A stretch of 64,000 bases of DNA from Corynebacterium sp. Marseille-P4321 (lineage in GTDB: Bacteria; Actinomycetota; Actinomycetes; Mycobacteriales; Mycobacteriaceae). The stretch covers positions 124,001 to 188,000 of the forward strand of contig NZ_CAHJXO010000003.1 in assembly GCF_903645305.1 (NCBI RefSeq). The letters are read 5' to 3'. The position numbers and the translations under genes are program-made. Below, one piece after another: positions 62,937-64,000 of this stretch. The stretch's first letter is position 1. Each line of letters starts with the position of its first letter. The notes beneath the pieces were generated by a model, which saw only the letters and a program-made list of their open reading frames with translations, did not search any database and had not been told where the DNA came from.

Positions 62937-64000
62937 CCCCGCTCACGCGGGGAGCACTGCCTGGTCGGCTTTGACGGTGTCCAGGCCGAGGGCTCATCCC
63001 CGCTCACGCGGGGAGCACTGCCTGGTCGGCTTTGACGGTGTCCAGGCCGAGGGCTCATCCCCGCTCACGCGGGGAGCACCCGAACTCTGGTCACGGCCCG
63101 CATTCCGAAACCGGCTCATCCCCGCTCACGCGGGGAGCACTTCGGGCCTACTGATGCAACTAGGCCCCCGTTAGACTCATCCCCGCTCACGCGGGGAGCA
63201 CTTCTGCGCGGCAAGCGCGTTCAGCTTCGCAGCAGGCTCATCCCCGCTCACGCGGGGAGCACCCAGTGGGGGTTGTCGATGCGGGCTAGGGCGGAGGCTC
63301 ATCCCCGCTCACGCGGGGAGCACTCCCGCGCCAGCACGATTCTTTTTCCGACAAGGGGCTCATCCCCGCTCACGCGGGGAGCACAGCGACAACAGCAGAT
63401 CATCTTGTGCCGCGAAGGGCTCATCCCCGCTCACGCGGGGAGCACTGGAAGAGTCTGCGTCGCAGATGGGTCTGTCCCGGCTCATCCCCGCTCACGCGGG
63501 GAGCACGCATCCACGAAGTAGGAGAATGCCCATGCTCCGGGCTCATCCCCGCTCACGCGGGGAGCACTCTTTTCTCTGGTGGCGCGGACGCTGGTGACCG
63601 GGCTCATCCCCGCTCACGCGGGGAGCACCTCCAATGTGGAGGCGTCTGCGATCACCGCAAGGGCTCATCCCCGCTCACGCGGGGAGCACTTGGCGTCTGT
63701 ATGTGTGAGGCGGTCCATAAAGGGCTCATCCCCGCTCACGCGGGGAGCACGCGCTGTTCGAGGGGTACCAGCGGGTGCACGTGGGCTCATCCCCGCTCAC
63801 GCGGGGAGCACTCAAGTCCACGGACCGGCACGAGGGTAGTGGTGGGCTCATCCCCGCTCACGCGGGGAGCACCTGCGCGCCATGTTGCGTTCCCTTAACG
63901 TTCCCGGCTCATCCCCGCTCACGCGGGGAGCACCCCATCCTGCAACCGCTCATCACGCAGTCCCTCCGGCTCATCCCCGCTCACGCGGGGAGCACCCCAT
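62930..64000 (-). CRISPR. Type I-E CRISPR array, 18 repeats, continuing beyond the window
   Basis: Eighteen 28-base repeats (GGCTCATCCCCGC...GCGGGGAGCAC on the plus strand) with a 61-base period start at 62930, 62991, 63052 and so on to 63906, then 63968. Spacers are 33 bases except the one at 63934, which is 34. The repeat is the E. coli/actinobacterial type I-E kind, with a CCCCGC/GCGGGG stem. By the I-E convention the crRNA is read on the minus strand with a 5' handle like ATGAGCC, so the leader and newest spacers lie to the right, outside the window, and 62930 is the old end. Repeat 5 (63174) has one change, GACTC for GGCTC. Spacers 1 and 2 (62958 and 63019) are identical. No cas gene is in the window. 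Confidence 0.95.

Noticed and set aside
62937-63898. Open frames with repeated SSPLTRGA / HPRSRGE units
   Set aside because: They are translations of the CRISPR repeats, which are a non-coding array.
1-64000. tRNA or rRNA genes
   Set aside because: I looked in all intergenic gaps and saw no tRNA-like cloverleaf or rRNA; a tRNAscan-type search would be needed to be certain.

Overview
The window is a stretch of a high-GC actinobacterial chromosome, almost certainly a Corynebacterium. The evidence is the ESX-4-type secretion locus wrapped around rplM-rpsI-glmM, ribosomal operons broken up in the corynebacterial way, many genes that look leaderless (a TANNNT box 6-7 bases before the start codon), and frequent GTG/TTG starts. 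I do not assign a species.

Layout from left to right. 1-2869: end of a membrane protein, an alpha/beta-hydrolase-fold protein, and an ESX-4-linked group (EspC-like protein, an Ala/Pro-rich protein that seems frameshifted, and a small basic protein). 2980-5446: glmM, rpsI, rplM. 5756-14696: core type VII secretion genes (two WXG100 substrates, an accessory membrane protein, eccC, eccD, mycP, eccB). 14830-17371: a small lipoprotein and a large membrane protein. 17423-21944: truA, rplQ, rpoA, rpsD, rpsK, rpsM, infA (alpha operon). 22115-25684: L,D-transpeptidase, map, adk, secY. 25989-28875: rplO, rpmD, rpsE, rplR, rplF, rpsH (second half of the spc operon). 29207-34370: M20 hydrolase, DUF2786 protein, AhpD-like protein, a small membrane protein, fdhD, and an oxalate/formate-type antiporter. 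34619-35892: rplE, rplX, rplN (first half of spc). 36146-47340: ParDE-like toxin-antitoxin pair, formate/nitrite channel, two dynamin-like GTPases, an orphan excisionase-like protein facing a DUF3039 fusion protein, thiD, a PfkB kinase, glmS and a flavoprotein. 47470-52691: the S10 operon (rpsJ to rpsQ). 53333-57433: an actinobacterial Asp23/Gls24 cell-envelope cluster plus an unknown gene. 57528-62155: tuf, fusA, rpsG, rpsL. 62462-62936: a frameshifted unknown gene. 62930-64000: a type I-E CRISPR array that runs off the window.

How the parts work together. Almost all translation genes lie on the minus strand and form the str, S10, spc and alpha operons, separated by strong hairpin terminators and by accessory islands. 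Three accessory genes point to formate handling (FdhD, the OFA antiporter and the FNT channel). The ESX-4 block encodes a complete EccB/C/D plus mycosin machine with its WXG100 pair.

The least explained signal is a dispersed 11-bp word, GCTTATCGACG. It occurs 15 times exactly in 64 kb, in both orientations, inside genes and between them. About 0.03 copies would be expected by chance.
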